Of a stretch of DNA of 64,000 bases, positions 24,960-34,011 are shown piece after piece. The notes beneath the pieces were generated by a model that did not search any database, was not told the origin of the DNA, and was given only the letters and a program-made list of their open reading frames with translations. Each line of letters opens with the position of its first letter. Within the stretch, counting starts at the first letter, position 1. A program made the position numbers and the translations under genes. Origin of the DNA: Marinobacter sp. Arc7-DN-1 (GTDB taxonomy: Bacteria > Pseudomonadota > Gammaproteobacteria > Pseudomonadales > Oleiphilaceae); the NCBI RefSeq assembly GCF_003441595.1, contig NZ_CP031848.1, positions 1,798,001-1,862,000 of the forward strand, in the 5' to 3' direction.

Positions 24960-26542
24960 TGTCCCAGGTCGGCTGGAAGCCGGTAGAGCCTTGTTGCGCC
25001 TTCCCCGGCCTTACTATCTCCACCTCGGCTTCCTACCGAGAAAAAGAACAGCCCACCGCTCCCATAGGCCGGCTTCGCCGAGCGGGGTATGGATACCCGG
25101 GATCTTCCCAGAACCGATGGCGAGCCCGGGTTTGCGTCCAGCCAGTCGATAGCGACGACATCCCTGGGACCTGCGGCCTCCGCAGGGCTCGGGCGCTGCG
25201 CGATACCCACCATGGGGCGCGAAATCCTATCCGCCCCTCCGGTGCCGCCGACAAACGGGTTACCCAGGGACAGGGTTCTTGTCGGACTGAAAATCAGTTC
25301 CGGGTTTACCTCAAACCGGATTTCCGAGCTGACAAGAGGGTCCATATCGTAGCTGAACTGCAATTCCGGGCCATTACCGGAATACACAGAGGCTTTACCG
25401 TCAAACGCACTTACAAAAGCCAGATCGCCGCTGTCTGTCTTGCCCAGAACCCGGGAGCCCAACACCCTGAAACCCGGCGTCAGGGCGCTGAATGTGTCAT
25501 TGGCGCTTTCCGCCATCTTCTCTTGCCCCGGCATAACCGTGTAAATCTTTGACCCGAAGCCGTGCTCTGCCGTATAGGACTGCCCCAGAATGGTGTCACT
25601 CCGCCCATCCAGGTCGGTATCATGCACGCCCATCATCAATGGCGAAAACCCGACCAACATGGCTCGGTCCCCGTCAAGCCTGACAACAGAACCTGACACC
25701 CGGTAATCATCCCATTGGTTGACCAGCAGATAAAGCTCACCGGCACGGCTATACCAGTCCATGTAAATGATTCTCTCGCCACGCGGAATATCAACCTCGG
25801 CGATTTCGCTTACAGAGCCATCGGAGCGCCCCGAAAAAAACCTGATTGTCTGCTTGCCTTCCAGTGCCACGACATAACGCCCCGGGATTTCATGGACCGC
25901 AATCGAACCTGCCCGGCCCGGCAACTCAAGAGCAAGCTCGGCCTCCGCCTCTCCCGCAACACGAAAACTCTCTTCCTTTGAGTATGAAGCTGCGCCGATA
26001 TCAATCATCCCGACCAGCCAGGTTTGGTCATAGGTGACAACTACCCTGCCCTTGCTTATTAACTCGAACGTCAGAGAGGGCTCTGCCTTGCTTTCCTCAT
26101 TTTCCCAGACCAGGCGTGGAAACATGGATTTCAGTTCTTCTGCCACGGGCCCGCTTTTTTCGGTTGTACTTTTAATTACGGCCGGCAAAGGGCCAAACCT
26201 CTCCACAACGGCATTTACACCAGGCATGGGCCCGGACAGCAGCTTGCCAACGAATTCTTCCGGATTAATCCGTAAAATACCGATTACGGACCGGCGGTCA
26301 CCGACCAAACTGGCATCGCCGTTCTGAACGGGTTTTGCCGTAACGAAAACATCCCCCACCCCCGCGACACTATTGTGCCGGTCTATGTAAACCAGACCTT
26401 CGTCCTTGTCGATCCGGCTGATCGCGGAAACAAAAGGATCGAAGCGCTCAGCTGCGAAACAGAGCTGTCCGGTTATTGTAAAAACAATTAAAACGACAAA
26501 ACGAAAGATCCGGACGGTGGCACAGCTGATTACATTCGTCAT
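24956..26542 (-). CDS. Secreted beta-rich protein of unknown function, member 2 of a duplicated family
   Basis: The 528-residue protein has a signal peptide (cleavage after CFAA, about 30). An N-terminal domain of about 150 residues precedes a longer beta-propeller-like part with FG-GAP/VCBS features such as HDTDLDGRSDTILGQ. It ends in GATRLYRLPADLGH. It follows a porin, with a hairpin between them, exactly as does the 456-residue protein at 1510-2880, which it resembles by eye in the central and C-terminal parts. Function is unknown; a periplasmic or surface binding partner of the porin is the simplest idea. Confidence 0.8.
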   Translation of the reverse strand: MTNVISCATVRIFRFVVLIVFTITGQLCFAAERFDPFVSAISRIDKDEGLVYIDRHNSVAGVGDVFVTAKPVQNGDASLVGDRRSVIGILRINPEEFVGKLLSGPMPGVNAVVERFGPLPAVIKSTTEKSGPVAEELKSMFPRLVWENEESKAEPSLTFELISKGRVVVTYDQTWLVGMIDIGAASYSKEESFRVAGEAEAELALELPGRAGSIAVHEIPGRYVVALEGKQTIRFFSGRSDGSVSEIAEVDIPRGERIIYMDWYSRAGELYLLVNQWDDYRVSGSVVRLDGDRAMLVGFSPLMMGVHDTDLDGRSDTILGQSYTAEHGFGSKIYTVMPGQEKMAESANDTFSALTPGFRVLGSRVLGKTDSGDLAFVSAFDGKASVYSGNGPELQFSYDMDPLVSSEIRFEVNPELIFSPTRTLSLGNPFVGGTGGADRISRPMVGIAQRPSPAEAAGPRDVVAIDWLDANPGSPSVLGRSRVSIPRSAKPAYGSGGLFFFSVGSRGGDSKAGEGATRLYRLPADLGH

Positions 26543-26564
26543 ACAGAGGCTCTTCGAAAGGAAT

Positions 26565-26592
26565 AAGGTGCGAAGCGTCGGCTTCGCACCTT
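26565..26592 (-). terminator. Hairpin between porin 2 and secreted protein 2
   Basis: A perfect 12-pair stem with a 4-base loop lies 8 bases after the porin stop. Only a weak U-tract (ATTCCTTTC) follows on the minus strand, so read-through with lowered expression, or 3'-end protection, is more likely than full termination. Confidence 0.6.
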
Positions 26593-26600
26593 CTGGTCAG

Positions 26601-28022
26601 TTAAAACTTATACCGGACGCGGCCGGCAACATGCACAATGTCCTTATCACTCTGGCCGTTTTGAAGCGCGCCTTCCTCAAGTGCATCCACTGCATCTCCC
26701 GCAAGCAGATAAGCCGCTTCCGCCGCAATTTCCAGGGACGGATACGGAAGATAGCTCACCCGTCCACCGAACTCCAGGCCCAGATCTTTTGATGAACTCC
26801 CGTCAGCCAGCGTAATGGCTTCCGCCAGCCGGTTGTACACCAGCATTCCACTGAGCTTCAGGTTAGGCCGGACCTTGTGATCGAGCTGGATCTTATTCAG
26901 GAAATAGCCCTTATCCAGGATATAAGGCGTCTCGGCGAAATAATCATCGTCCGTGAAATTTTCCTGGAAAATCATGCTGTCCGTCAGATCGACGTCCGTG
27001 GAGATGAACGCATCGAAATTGGAATCCTGCTCATTGCTGTCCCCTGATGCATACACCATTGTGTAGGTGACGGTATTGGGACCGAACTGCAGGCCAAGCT
27101 CGCCACGGCCCAGAAAGGTGGACAGGTCATAGCTGGTGTTCGGATTCACAGCCCCGTTTATAGGGTTGAAGTTAACACCTTCTATCGTTCCCGTCTGGGC
27201 GATGGCGGTACCCTTGAGGAAAAGCCGGCCTGCCGACGTCTCCCTGTTGTAGTCGAAGGTCGCACCCAGGTTTGACACCGAGTATTCCGAGTTATCAGCA
27301 ATCAGCTTCAGCTCGTAGTTCCTGCTATTGATTTCGCCGACCCCCTCTGCAACCTGATTGTTCATCTGATACAGATAAAAAATTCCGGCGTTCAGGTTGG
27401 GCGAAAAGTGCTTATCCAGGTTCAGCGCAAAGTTATCAGCGCCATCCCAGCCCTCGTCTTCCGGGGAGTCGTTGGCGCCCTCGTTGGTGGAGTCACCACG
27501 CCCCCACAGAAGCTGATAGTCAATACCAGACTGAAGCTTCCCGGTCAGCACCACAGCGGTTGCGGTCTCATTCCAGACATTGGCGTTGACCGAAACCGGC
27601 TGCAACCCGATTTTCAGACGCTGATCAACGGTATCGGGCAAAGCGAAGTCGACGTAAGCCCAGCGAGTCTCGACATTTACACCGTCACCGGAAAAGTCGC
27701 CACCTGAACCCTCGCCGAAGCGAATGCCGCCGATTTCGGTTGCGTACACGCCCTTGACCATTCCATCGTCAGAGGCGGCGGTGAACCAGAACCGGTATTT
27801 CATTTCACCATAAGTCTCGGTGGGATCGCTGTCTTTCAGCGTACCGCCACCCGAGTTTCCTGTTCTGAACCAATCCCTCTGATTGGTGTAGGCCTGAAAC
27901 CGGTTGTTCATGTCGCCATGAAAATCAAATTCGGCCGCCATGACAGGGTTTGGAGCATACACTGCGGCTGCTCCGAGAATCGCCAGGTAAAGCGGGCTGC
28001 GCTTAAGTTTCAGTTGCTTCAT
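26601..28022 (-). CDS. Outer-membrane porin-like beta-barrel
   Basis: The 473-residue protein has a signal peptide ending VMAA (about 30) and then barrel strands beginning EFDFHGDMNNRFQAY and ending HVAGRVRYKF. Acidic loops rich in Asp, Glu and Gly (for example SGGDFSGDGVN) could bind cations. It is the first gene of a pair with the secreted protein at 24956-26542 and is preceded by a TTCAG box 137 bases before the start. The transported substrate is not evident. Confidence 0.83.
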   Translation of the reverse strand: MKQLKLKRSPLYLAILGAAAVYAPNPVMAAEFDFHGDMNNRFQAYTNQRDWFRTGNSGGGTLKDSDPTETYGEMKYRFWFTAASDDGMVKGVYATEIGGIRFGEGSGGDFSGDGVNVETRWAYVDFALPDTVDQRLKIGLQPVSVNANVWNETATAVVLTGKLQSGIDYQLLWGRGDSTNEGANDSPEDEGWDGADNFALNLDKHFSPNLNAGIFYLYQMNNQVAEGVGEINSRNYELKLIADNSEYSVSNLGATFDYNRETSAGRLFLKGTAIAQTGTIEGVNFNPINGAVNPNTSYDLSTFLGRGELGLQFGPNTVTYTMVYASGDSNEQDSNFDAFISTDVDLTDSMIFQENFTDDDYFAETPYILDKGYFLNKIQLDHKVRPNLKLSGMLVYNRLAEAITLADGSSSKDLGLEFGGRVSYLPYPSLEIAAEAAYLLAGDAVDALEEGALQNGQSDKDIVHVAGRVRYKF

Positions 28023-28033
28023 TGTGATCCCTA

Positions 28034-28057
28034 TTATTAGTCGTCTTATTAGTCGTC
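28034..28057. repeat. Perfect 12-bp tandem duplication in the porin 2 leader
   Basis: TTATTAGTCGTC occurs twice in direct succession (28034-28045 and 28046-28057), 11 bases before the porin start at 28022. Confidence 0.9.
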
Positions 28058-28159
28058 AGAAGAGCTCAGCAAACGGACCTGATGGTCGGTCATTCCGCCG
28101 TGTCGCATACAGCAGGGCAACCAACCTCCTGATTGCAGGCAGGCCGCAACCAATGAAAC

Positions 28160-28175
28160 CTGAAACGAAGCTGAA
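28160..28175 (-). promoter_or_regulatory. TTCAG-N6-TTCAG box upstream of porin 2
   Basis: CTGAA at 28160 and 28171 on the plus strand faces the porin gene at 28022. A clear -10 is not visible after it. Apart from this box and the tandem repeat, I see nothing else in 28023-28320. Confidence 0.7.
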
Positions 28176-28320
28176 AATCCAGAGGGCTTACGACTTATGT
28201 CTTAGGCAGGACTGGTAACATGTCGGAAACAAAGGAGTTAAGGCCGTTTTTGGTGACCGCCTGGACGGTCACCTTTACAACAGATCGAATATCAGCGCGA
28301 AGGATAAGGGCTTGATGACC

Positions 28321-28674
28321 TCAATGGCCGGATTTCTCCGCCCCTTTCGATTTCATCGGCTGATCCTTCATCGACCCCTCCATTTCCTTCATCATTCCCA
28401 TGCAGCCCTTCATGTCTCCATGCATCATCTGCATGTTTTCCTGCATGGCTTTCATATGGTCCTGCATCAGTTCCTGGCGCTTGGCAGGGTCCTCCTCCTG
28501 TTTGATCCGGCTCATCAGCGCCTGCATTTCTTCCATATTCTGCTGCATCGCCGCTGCGCTCTTCTGGTCCTGCTCATGATGCTTTGCATTGCGATGCTGA
28601 TCGTGATCCGCCGCCAGGGCCGGCATGGAAAGCAGACCGGCAATGACAGTAGCAACAAGTGTCAGTCGTTTCAT
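28321..28674 (-). CDS. Met- and His-rich periplasmic protein, probably copper-binding
   Basis: The 117-residue protein has a signal peptide ending in ALAA (about 21), then HDQHRNAKHHEQDQK and a helical region dense in methionine (MQENMQMMHGDMKGCMGMMKEM). It ends with KGAEKSGH. Met/His clusters of this kind bind Cu(I)/Cu(II) in periplasmic copper-handling proteins. It is divergent from the multicopper oxidase operon. The ATG at 28674 is preceded by GGAG and gives a proper signal peptide; a longer frame exists but is less likely. Confidence 0.8.
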   Translation of the reverse strand: MKRLTLVATVIAGLLSMPALAADHDQHRNAKHHEQDQKSAAAMQQNMEEMQALMSRIKQEEDPAKRQELMQDHMKAMQENMQMMHGDMKGCMGMMKEMEGSMKDQPMKSKGAEKSGH

Positions 28675-28876
28675 GGTGTTCTCCGTCCGTCGAGTAATTG
28701 GGAACTGCGATTGCGTCAGCAGGTGTCCCCCGCTGACCGGGCCAGATTCTGACCGTCTGCCTATAAGATAGTACAAGCTTCGGTCAAGGTGAAGCCAGCC
28801 AATACCAGGAGGGATCGGCCGGCTCGCCGGAACACTGCCAGGGGCCGGACCCCGTGCCCACGGCCGCGCCAGGCGG

Positions 28877-28908
28877 TTCAGTCTCGTTTCAGCTACAGTG
28901 TGTAGGAT
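28877..28908 (+). promoter_or_regulatory. TTCAG-N6-TTCAG box upstream of the multicopper oxidase operon
   Basis: TTCAG at 28877 and 28888, followed 10 bases after the box by TAGGAT (28903-28908) as a possible -10. The oxidase starts at 29036, giving a leader of about 120 bases that contains a tandem repeat. Confidence 0.75.
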
Positions 28909-28975
28909 AAAAACGGTAATGCGAAAGCGAGCGTGTGAGCACGCCCGCAGCGATTCAAGCAGTCATCAGTAGATT

Positions 28976-29007
28976 CACGCAGTCATTAATACACGCAGTC
29001 ATTAATA
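28976..29007. repeat. Perfect 16-bp tandem duplication in the oxidase leader
   Basis: Two identical units (28976-28991, 28992-29007) containing GCAGTCATTAAT lie 28 bases before the oxidase start, with a third, degenerate copy near 28958. Confidence 0.9.
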
Positions 29008-29035
29008 AAAGTGCCATGAAAGGCAGGAGCAGCGT

Positions 29036-30865
29036 ATGAACGAGCAACATCCTGACACCGGATTATCCAGGCGGCGCCTGATCCAGGGGGCTGCCGCAAT
29101 GGGCCTTATCGCCGGTTTTGACAGCCTGATGCCGGCGTTTGCCAGGGGCAACCTGGACAACTCGAATGTTTATCATACCGTGCGTGACGGTGCCGATATC
29201 TATGATCTGACCATCGCACGAACGCCTCTCACGATCGGGTCCAAACTCTCGAAACAGCCTATTACCATCAACGGCACTCTGCCTGCACCCCTGATTCGGC
29301 TCAAGCAGGGCCGCGAAGCGATCATGCGCGTGACCAACACCCTGTCCGAGGCAACGTCCATTCACTGGCACGGTCTGATACTGCCGTTTCGGATGGATGG
29401 TGTTCCGGGGGTCAGTTTTCCGGGCATCATGCCGGGCGAAACCTTCGAGTACCGTTTTCCGGTCGAGCAGCACGGCACCTACTGGTATCACAGCCACTCC
29501 GGGTTTCAGGAGCAGCTTGGCCACTATGGACCGATCATTATAGATCCGGCTGAGCCCGAGCCAGTCAGCTATGACCGCGAATACATTGTGGTTCTCTCCG
29601 ACTGGACCTTCGATTCTCCCGCCGATGTCTTCCGCAACCTCAAAGTGTTTGAAGGCTATTACAACTACAACCAGCGCACCGTTGGCGACTTCTTCAAGGA
29701 TGTCGAAACTATGGGTTGGGATGCCGCGTGGAGCAAAGCCGGCATGTGGGGCAGAATGCGAATGAGCCCCCGGGATATCCTGGATGTAACCGGTTCTGAA
29801 TACACCTACCTGATGAATGGATCGCCTTCCGCCAGCAACTGGACCGGGCTGTTCCGTCCCGGCGAGAAAATTCGCCTGAGATTCATCAACGCCTCGGCGA
29901 TGACCTTCTTTGATGTCCGTATCCCGGGACTTCCGATGACGGTTATTTCCGCCGACGGTCAGCCAGTGCAGCCGGTCGAGACCGATGAATTCCGCATTGG
30001 CGTGGCCGAAACCTACGACGTTATCGTGGAGCCAACGGACATGGCTCATACCGTGTTTGCACAGGCCCAGGACCGGTCCGGGTTCGTGCGCGGCACACTG
30101 GCTACCCGAAAGGGTCTGGAGGCCCAGGTTCCCCCCATGTACCCGCGCACTGAACGGGGCATGGCGGCCATGGGAATGGGCGCCATGGGCAAGAGTGGCG
30201 GCCAGGCAATGCACGGCGGCATGGACATGGCCCACGGCGACATGGCCGGAGATTCAGGTGGCATGAATATGGACCATGGCCGGATGAACATGGACACCTC
30301 GCCTGACAAATCCAGCCTGAGCCCCGTTCCGACCGCGGGGCGCCCGGTATCCCATGGCCCGGACAATCACGGCCCCGGAGCAGCAATGGTGGCTTCCAGC
30401 CCCCAGTCACGGCTGGATGAGCCCGGCGTTGGCTTCGAAACCGTGGATCACAGGGTGCTGACCTACTCCCAGTTACGGAGTATTGATGGCTGGCCCGACA
30501 AGCGCCCGGCGGAACGGGAAGTGGAGCTCCACCTTACCGGCAATATGGAGCGTTACATGTGGTCGTTTGATGGCAGGAAATTTTCCGAGGTGGATGGCCC
30601 GGTCAAATTCTACCATGGTGAACGCCTTCGCCTGATCCTGGTCAACGATTCAATGATGGACCACCCCATTCATTTGCACGGCATGTGGATGGAGCTGGAA
30701 ACCGGGGCGGGTGAGCATCGACCGCGCAAGCACACGATCTCTGTCAAACCCGGTGAGCGGGTGTCTGCACTGATAACGGCGGACGCACCCGGCGACTGGG
30801 CGTTCCACTGCCACCTGCTCTACCACATGGACGCAGGTATGTTTCGTGTCGTGTCGGTCGTTTAA
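29036..30865 (+). CDS. copA: Periplasmic multicopper oxidase CopA/PcoA
   Basis: The 609-residue protein has a Tat signal (SRRRLIQG, residues 11-18). The copper-site motifs are IHWHGL (about 109-114), WYHSHSG (about 150-156), HPIHLHGMW near residue 543 and HCHLLYHMDAGM near the C-terminus, giving a type 1 site and a trinuclear cluster. A Met- and His-rich insert (about 380-425, repeats like MGAMGKSGG and MDMAHGDM) can bind Cu(I). It would oxidise Cu(I) to less toxic Cu(II) in the periplasm. It is followed by copB and preceded by a TTCAG box. Length and motif set match PcoA/CopA of plasmid and chromosomal copper operons. Confidence 0.95.
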   Translation: MNEQHPDTGLSRRRLIQGAAAMGLIAGFDSLMPAFARGNLDNSNVYHTVRDGADIYDLTIARTPLTIGSKLSKQPITINGTLPAPLIRLKQGREAIMRVTNTLSEATSIHWHGLILPFRMDGVPGVSFPGIMPGETFEYRFPVEQHGTYWYHSHSGFQEQLGHYGPIIIDPAEPEPVSYDREYIVVLSDWTFDSPADVFRNLKVFEGYYNYNQRTVGDFFKDVETMGWDAAWSKAGMWGRMRMSPRDILDVTGSEYTYLMNGSPSASNWTGLFRPGEKIRLRFINASAMTFFDVRIPGLPMTVISADGQPVQPVETDEFRIGVAETYDVIVEPTDMAHTVFAQAQDRSGFVRGTLATRKGLEAQVPPMYPRTERGMAAMGMGAMGKSGGQAMHGGMDMAHGDMAGDSGGMNMDHGRMNMDTSPDKSSLSPVPTAGRPVSHGPDNHGPGAAMVASSPQSRLDEPGVGFETVDHRVLTYSQLRSIDGWPDKRPAEREVELHLTGNMERYMWSFDGRKFSEVDGPVKFYHGERLRLILVNDSMMDHPIHLHGMWMELETGAGEHRPRKHTISVKPGERVSALITADAPGDWAFHCHLLYHMDAGMFRVVSVV

Positions 30866-30885
30866 CGGGATAGGGGATGATCACT

Positions 30886-31650
30886 ATGATAAATCGCATA
30901 AAGCTGGTTGTGGGCGCGTCGGTCTTCACCATTGCCTCCGGGGCCGGTGCCGCGGGTACCGGAGTGCAGGCCGAGCCGGACTGGACACTGCCTGTTCATG
31001 ACAATGAGATATTTGGCCAGTTACTGTTTGACCGGATGGAATATCAGCGTGATGGCAACAACGAGATCGCGCTCTGGGATGCCCAGGCCTGGGTCGGCAC
31101 AGACCGCAAGCGGCTCTGGATTGAAACAGAGGGTGAGACTAATCTGGCCACCGAGGGTGGCGACGTCGAAAACTTTGATGCTCAGTACAGCTATCGCCTG
31201 GCCCCCTTCTGGGATATACAGACAGGGCTGGGCGCTCAGGCAACCTTCGGCCCGGGCCAGAACAAAGAGCGTTATTCGGCACTTATCGGCCTGCAGGGCC
31301 TTGCTCCCTACTGGTTTGAGGTGGATACCAACCTCAGGGTGACGGAAGACGGCGACCTGTCGTATGATTTCGAGGCCGAATACGACTGGTTACTGACCCA
31401 AAGGCTCATTCTGCAAGGCCGGGGGGAAACCCTGGTGGCCTTCAGTGATGTCGAGGAATGGGGCGTCGGCAGCGGGATCAACAATATTGGCCTGGGACTC
31501 CGGTTGAGATACCAGCTTTCCCGGGAGTTCGCTCCTTACGTTGGTGTTTCCTATACACGCTACCTGGGCAACACAAAGGATCTCCGTGAACGCGAAGGCG
31601 AGGATGTCGAGTCCTCCAGTTTTGTGGCGGGTATCCGGTGGTGGTACTAA
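30886..31650 (+). CDS. copB: Outer-membrane copper resistance protein CopB
   Basis: The 254-residue barrel protein carries the family start of the mature domain, VHDNEIFGQLLFDRMEY, followed by DAQAWVGTDRKRLWIETEGE. It ends in FVAGIRWWY with an aromatic C-terminus. It has no N-terminal Met-rich repeat, so it is the short form. It binds or sequesters copper at the outer membrane as partner of CopA. The ATG at 30886 is preferred over 30877 because GGGGATGA then sits at normal ribosome-site spacing. Confidence 0.92.
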   Translation: MINRIKLVVGASVFTIASGAGAAGTGVQAEPDWTLPVHDNEIFGQLLFDRMEYQRDGNNEIALWDAQAWVGTDRKRLWIETEGETNLATEGGDVENFDAQYSYRLAPFWDIQTGLGAQATFGPGQNKERYSALIGLQGLAPYWFEVDTNLRVTEDGDLSYDFEAEYDWLLTQRLILQGRGETLVAFSDVEEWGVGSGINNIGLGLRLRYQLSREFAPYVGVSYTRYLGNTKDLREREGEDVESSSFVAGIRWWY

Positions 31651-31722
31651 GGCGCCCGCGAGGCCCCTGCCAGCACCGGCAATAACCAGTAACAAGACGG
31701 CATTTTGCAGGAGGATTTCAGG

Positions 31723-31749
31723 AGGCAGGCCCATCGACCGGGCCTGCCT
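31723..31749 (+). terminator. Hairpin after copAB
   Basis: A perfect 10-pair GC-rich stem with a 7-base loop lies 72 bases after the copB stop. No U-tract follows it, so it may be a processing or stabilising structure instead. Confidence 0.55.
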
Positions 31750-31806
31750 TAACCCTGAGCAAAACCACTGCAAGGAAGCGTCGGGGTTAACGACGCACAG
31801 CGGCCC

Positions 31807-32238
31807 CTACTCCAGCCCGTGATGCTTGCCTTCAAATAACTTGACGTTTCTGATGGTGCCCCCGTCATTTATAAGCTCATAACCACCATCACCGAGGGAT
31901 TTGATTTTATTGCAGGAATAGTACCGCCCGTAGACAGTGGTACAGAATTTCCCGTCTTCAACCTGCCAGCTACCGAGATAGTGGGTGAGATTTCCTTGTT
32001 GTTCCCTGAACTTTGTCATGCCATAGATCGACCCGTCGGGGTCGTAGTATTCGTGAAACGTGCGGGTGCGGAAATTATCCTGCGCATCCCGAAAGACCAT
32101 TTGAACCGTGTTACCCACTAAAATATCTGCAACATCCTGACCTGAAAGGACTTCGCTCGCCTGTAGCAGTGGCGCTTTAAATACCATGAAAACCAACACC
32201 AGTTGTAAGATTTTCGTTCGCACTATCTGATCTCCCAT
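31807..32238 (-). CDS. Secreted hypothetical protein
   Basis: The 143-residue protein has a signal peptide (KILQLVLVFMVFKAPLLQAS) and a compact beta-type domain with motifs GNTVQMVF, YYDPDGSIYG, YLGSWQVEDGKFCTTVYGRYYSC. A pair of cysteines there could form a disulfide. The fold recalls small lipocalin-like periplasmic domains with a conserved GxW block. Function is not known. It is the last gene in the leftward run with the APC permease and a small membrane protein, though a 160-base gap and a degenerate TTCAG-like site at 32290 (CTGAA-N6-CTGGA on the plus strand) may give it its own promoter. Confidence 0.7.
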   Translation of the reverse strand: MGDQIVRTKILQLVLVFMVFKAPLLQASEVLSGQDVADILVGNTVQMVFRDAQDNFRTRTFHEYYDPDGSIYGMTKFREQQGNLTHYLGSWQVEDGKFCTTVYGRYYSCNKIKSLGDGGYELINDGGTIRNVKLFEGKHHGLE

Positions 32239-32397
32239 CAATAAACTCGACAATTGTTCATCCGTTCCTGTCACTTCCATCAACGAACACTGAATTCAAC
32301 CTGGAATATATCCCTTCCTGTCATTTTTTTCGATATCAAGCCGCCCCTTTTAAGCACCTCTCGAAGAAATGAATTGCGAGCGACGGGAATCCGTTGC

Positions 32398-32628
32398 TCA
32401 GCTACCATCATGGTTTCCCGCTTTGCCTGCCGGCCAATCCGCGAATGCGATAAAATAGAGCAGAACAAGGTTGACGATGGGTATCAGTATCAGAATGCCC
32501 ATCCAACCCGGATAGCCCGTGCGCTGGCAAATACGCCAGGCCGGGATGACGACTACGATGGCAATCACCAGCATCCACAGCCAGTGCCCGGCCCACATGG
32601 TGTTGCCAAACATGTTTTCCCCCATCAT
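32398..32628 (-). CDS. Small inner-membrane protein
   Basis: A 76-residue protein with two membrane segments (about 14-31 and 40-62) separated by a short loop CQRTGYPGW, then a short charged tail. Such two-helix proteins with GWMGILILIPIVN are common DUF-type membrane proteins of unknown role. The ATG at 32628 is chosen because GGAGGG sits 7-8 bases upstream, while the ATG five codons earlier lacks a good site. It begins 27 bases after the permease stop and is probably co-transcribed. Confidence 0.75.
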   Translation of the reverse strand: MMGENMFGNTMWAGHWLWMLVIAIVVVIPAWRICQRTGYPGWMGILILIPIVNLVLLYFIAFADWPAGKAGNHDGS

Positions 32629-32655
32629 GATACTGCCCTCCATGTTGAATTCCGA

Positions 32656-34011
32656 TTACTGGTGACCGTGAGCATGGGATTCCTCGTGGCCGGTTTCTTC
32701 GGCGGCGGCAGCTCTTTTCAGGAAAAGCTGCCCGGATACCGCGATCACGATCATTGTGGCAACCGCCACGCCAATGACAAACGGGTCGGTATTCAGTTTG
32801 ACCCAGACAAAGCCGCCCAGCACGAGCAAATCCAGACCGATGGCCGTTGCCGGCACCCACGCCCTGGCCTTCACATCGTCGCGCAGGTAGCGAAGCACGC
32901 CCCAATGGATGGCAATGTCCATAACCAGGTAGAACACGATACCCAGGGCGGCAATCCGGGAAAGGTCAAAGAAGGCTGTCAGAGCCAGCCCCAGGACCAC
33001 AGTGTAGACCAGCGTGTGCTTCTGGATGCTGCCCGGCATACCAAAATGACGGTGAGGGACCAGTTTCATTTCAGTCAGCATGGCAAGCATGCGCGAGACC
33101 GCAAAAATGCTGGCCAGAATGCCACCCGCGGTGGCCGTCATGGCAATGGCGACCGTGAACCAGAGGCCATAATCCCCCAGCGCCGGACGCGCGGCAGCCG
33201 CAAGGGAGTAATCCTGGGTCTTGATGATTTCCGCCAGGGACAGGTTGCTGGCCACGGCAAAACCGACCAGGGTGTAGATCACCACGCAGGCGGCAATGGA
33301 AATAATGATGGCGCGACTCACGTTCCGGTTAGGGTTTTGCACCTCGGAGCCGCTGTTGGTGATGGTGGTGAAGCCCTTGAAGGCCAGTATTCCGAGCGCC
33401 GTCGCACCCAGGAAATTGCCTGCGGTTCCGGCCTCGCCCGGGCTTGAGAAATCCACCGCCAGGCTGTCGGCAATCCAGACGCCCACCAGCCCGAAAACCA
33501 GTATACCGCCGATTTTCAGAAACCCGATAAAGGAAGCCACGCCCTGAATCATCCGGTTACCGAGCAGATTGATCAGAAACGCCGCCAGGATCAGCGACAC
33601 ACCCAGAATGGACACCATGCGACCACTTTCATCACCACCGAACAGTTGCATGGTGTAGGAACCGAAAGTACGCGCGAGGAAGCTCTGGGCGATCACCATC
33701 GAGAAATACATCAGCAAGGCGTTGAACGCGGTCGGCAGCCGATTGCCATAGGCTTTGTAAAGGTACATGCCAATGCCCCCGGCTGACGGCCAGGCATTGG
33801 AAATCTTGACGTAGGAATAAGAACTGAAGCTGACGATCACCGCGGCCGCCAGAAACGCCAACGGGAAAAGAACCCCCGTCATCTGCGCCATTTGCCCCGT
33901 AAGGGCAAAGATACCGGCGCCGATCATGACGCCGGTACCCAGCATAACGGTTCCCGTGAGGGTGAGACTGCCTTCCTTGTAGCGGGTGGTTCTGTCTTGC
34001 CCCCTGCTCAT
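32656..34011 (-). CDS. APC-superfamily amino acid/cation permease
   Basis: The 451-residue protein has 12 predicted helices and the APC N-terminal signature MLGTGVMIGAGIFALTGQ (unwound helix 1 GIF motif). A conserved helix 6 region FKGFTTITNSGSEVQNP is also present. It ends with a His-rich tail (EESHAHGHQ). The substrate cannot be set; the position among metal genes and the His tail make metal-linked amino acid or polyamine transport conceivable. A TTCAG box and an FNR-type box lie 133 and 173 bases upstream. A strong AGGAGG precedes the ATG. Confidence 0.88.
   Translation of the reverse strand: MSRGQDRTTRYKEGSLTLTGTVMLGTGVMIGAGIFALTGQMAQMTGVLFPLAFLAAAVIVSFSSYSYVKISNAWPSAGGIGMYLYKAYGNRLPTAFNALLMYFSMVIAQSFLARTFGSYTMQLFGGDESGRMVSILGVSLILAAFLINLLGNRMIQGVASFIGFLKIGGILVFGLVGVWIADSLAVDFSSPGEAGTAGNFLGATALGILAFKGFTTITNSGSEVQNPNRNVSRAIIISIAACVVIYTLVGFAVASNLSLAEIIKTQDYSLAAAARPALGDYGLWFTVAIAMTATAGGILASIFAVSRMLAMLTEMKLVPHRHFGMPGSIQKHTLVYTVVLGLALTAFFDLSRIAALGIVFYLVMDIAIHWGVLRYLRDDVKARAWVPATAIGLDLLVLGGFVWVKLNTDPFVIGVAVATMIVIAVSGQLFLKRAAAAEETGHEESHAHGHQ

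Noticed and set aside
32290..32305. CTGAA-N6-CTGGA as a tenth TTCAG site
   Set aside because: One half-site has a mismatch and no -10 is evident; it is mentioned only as a possible degenerate site for the gene ending at 31807.
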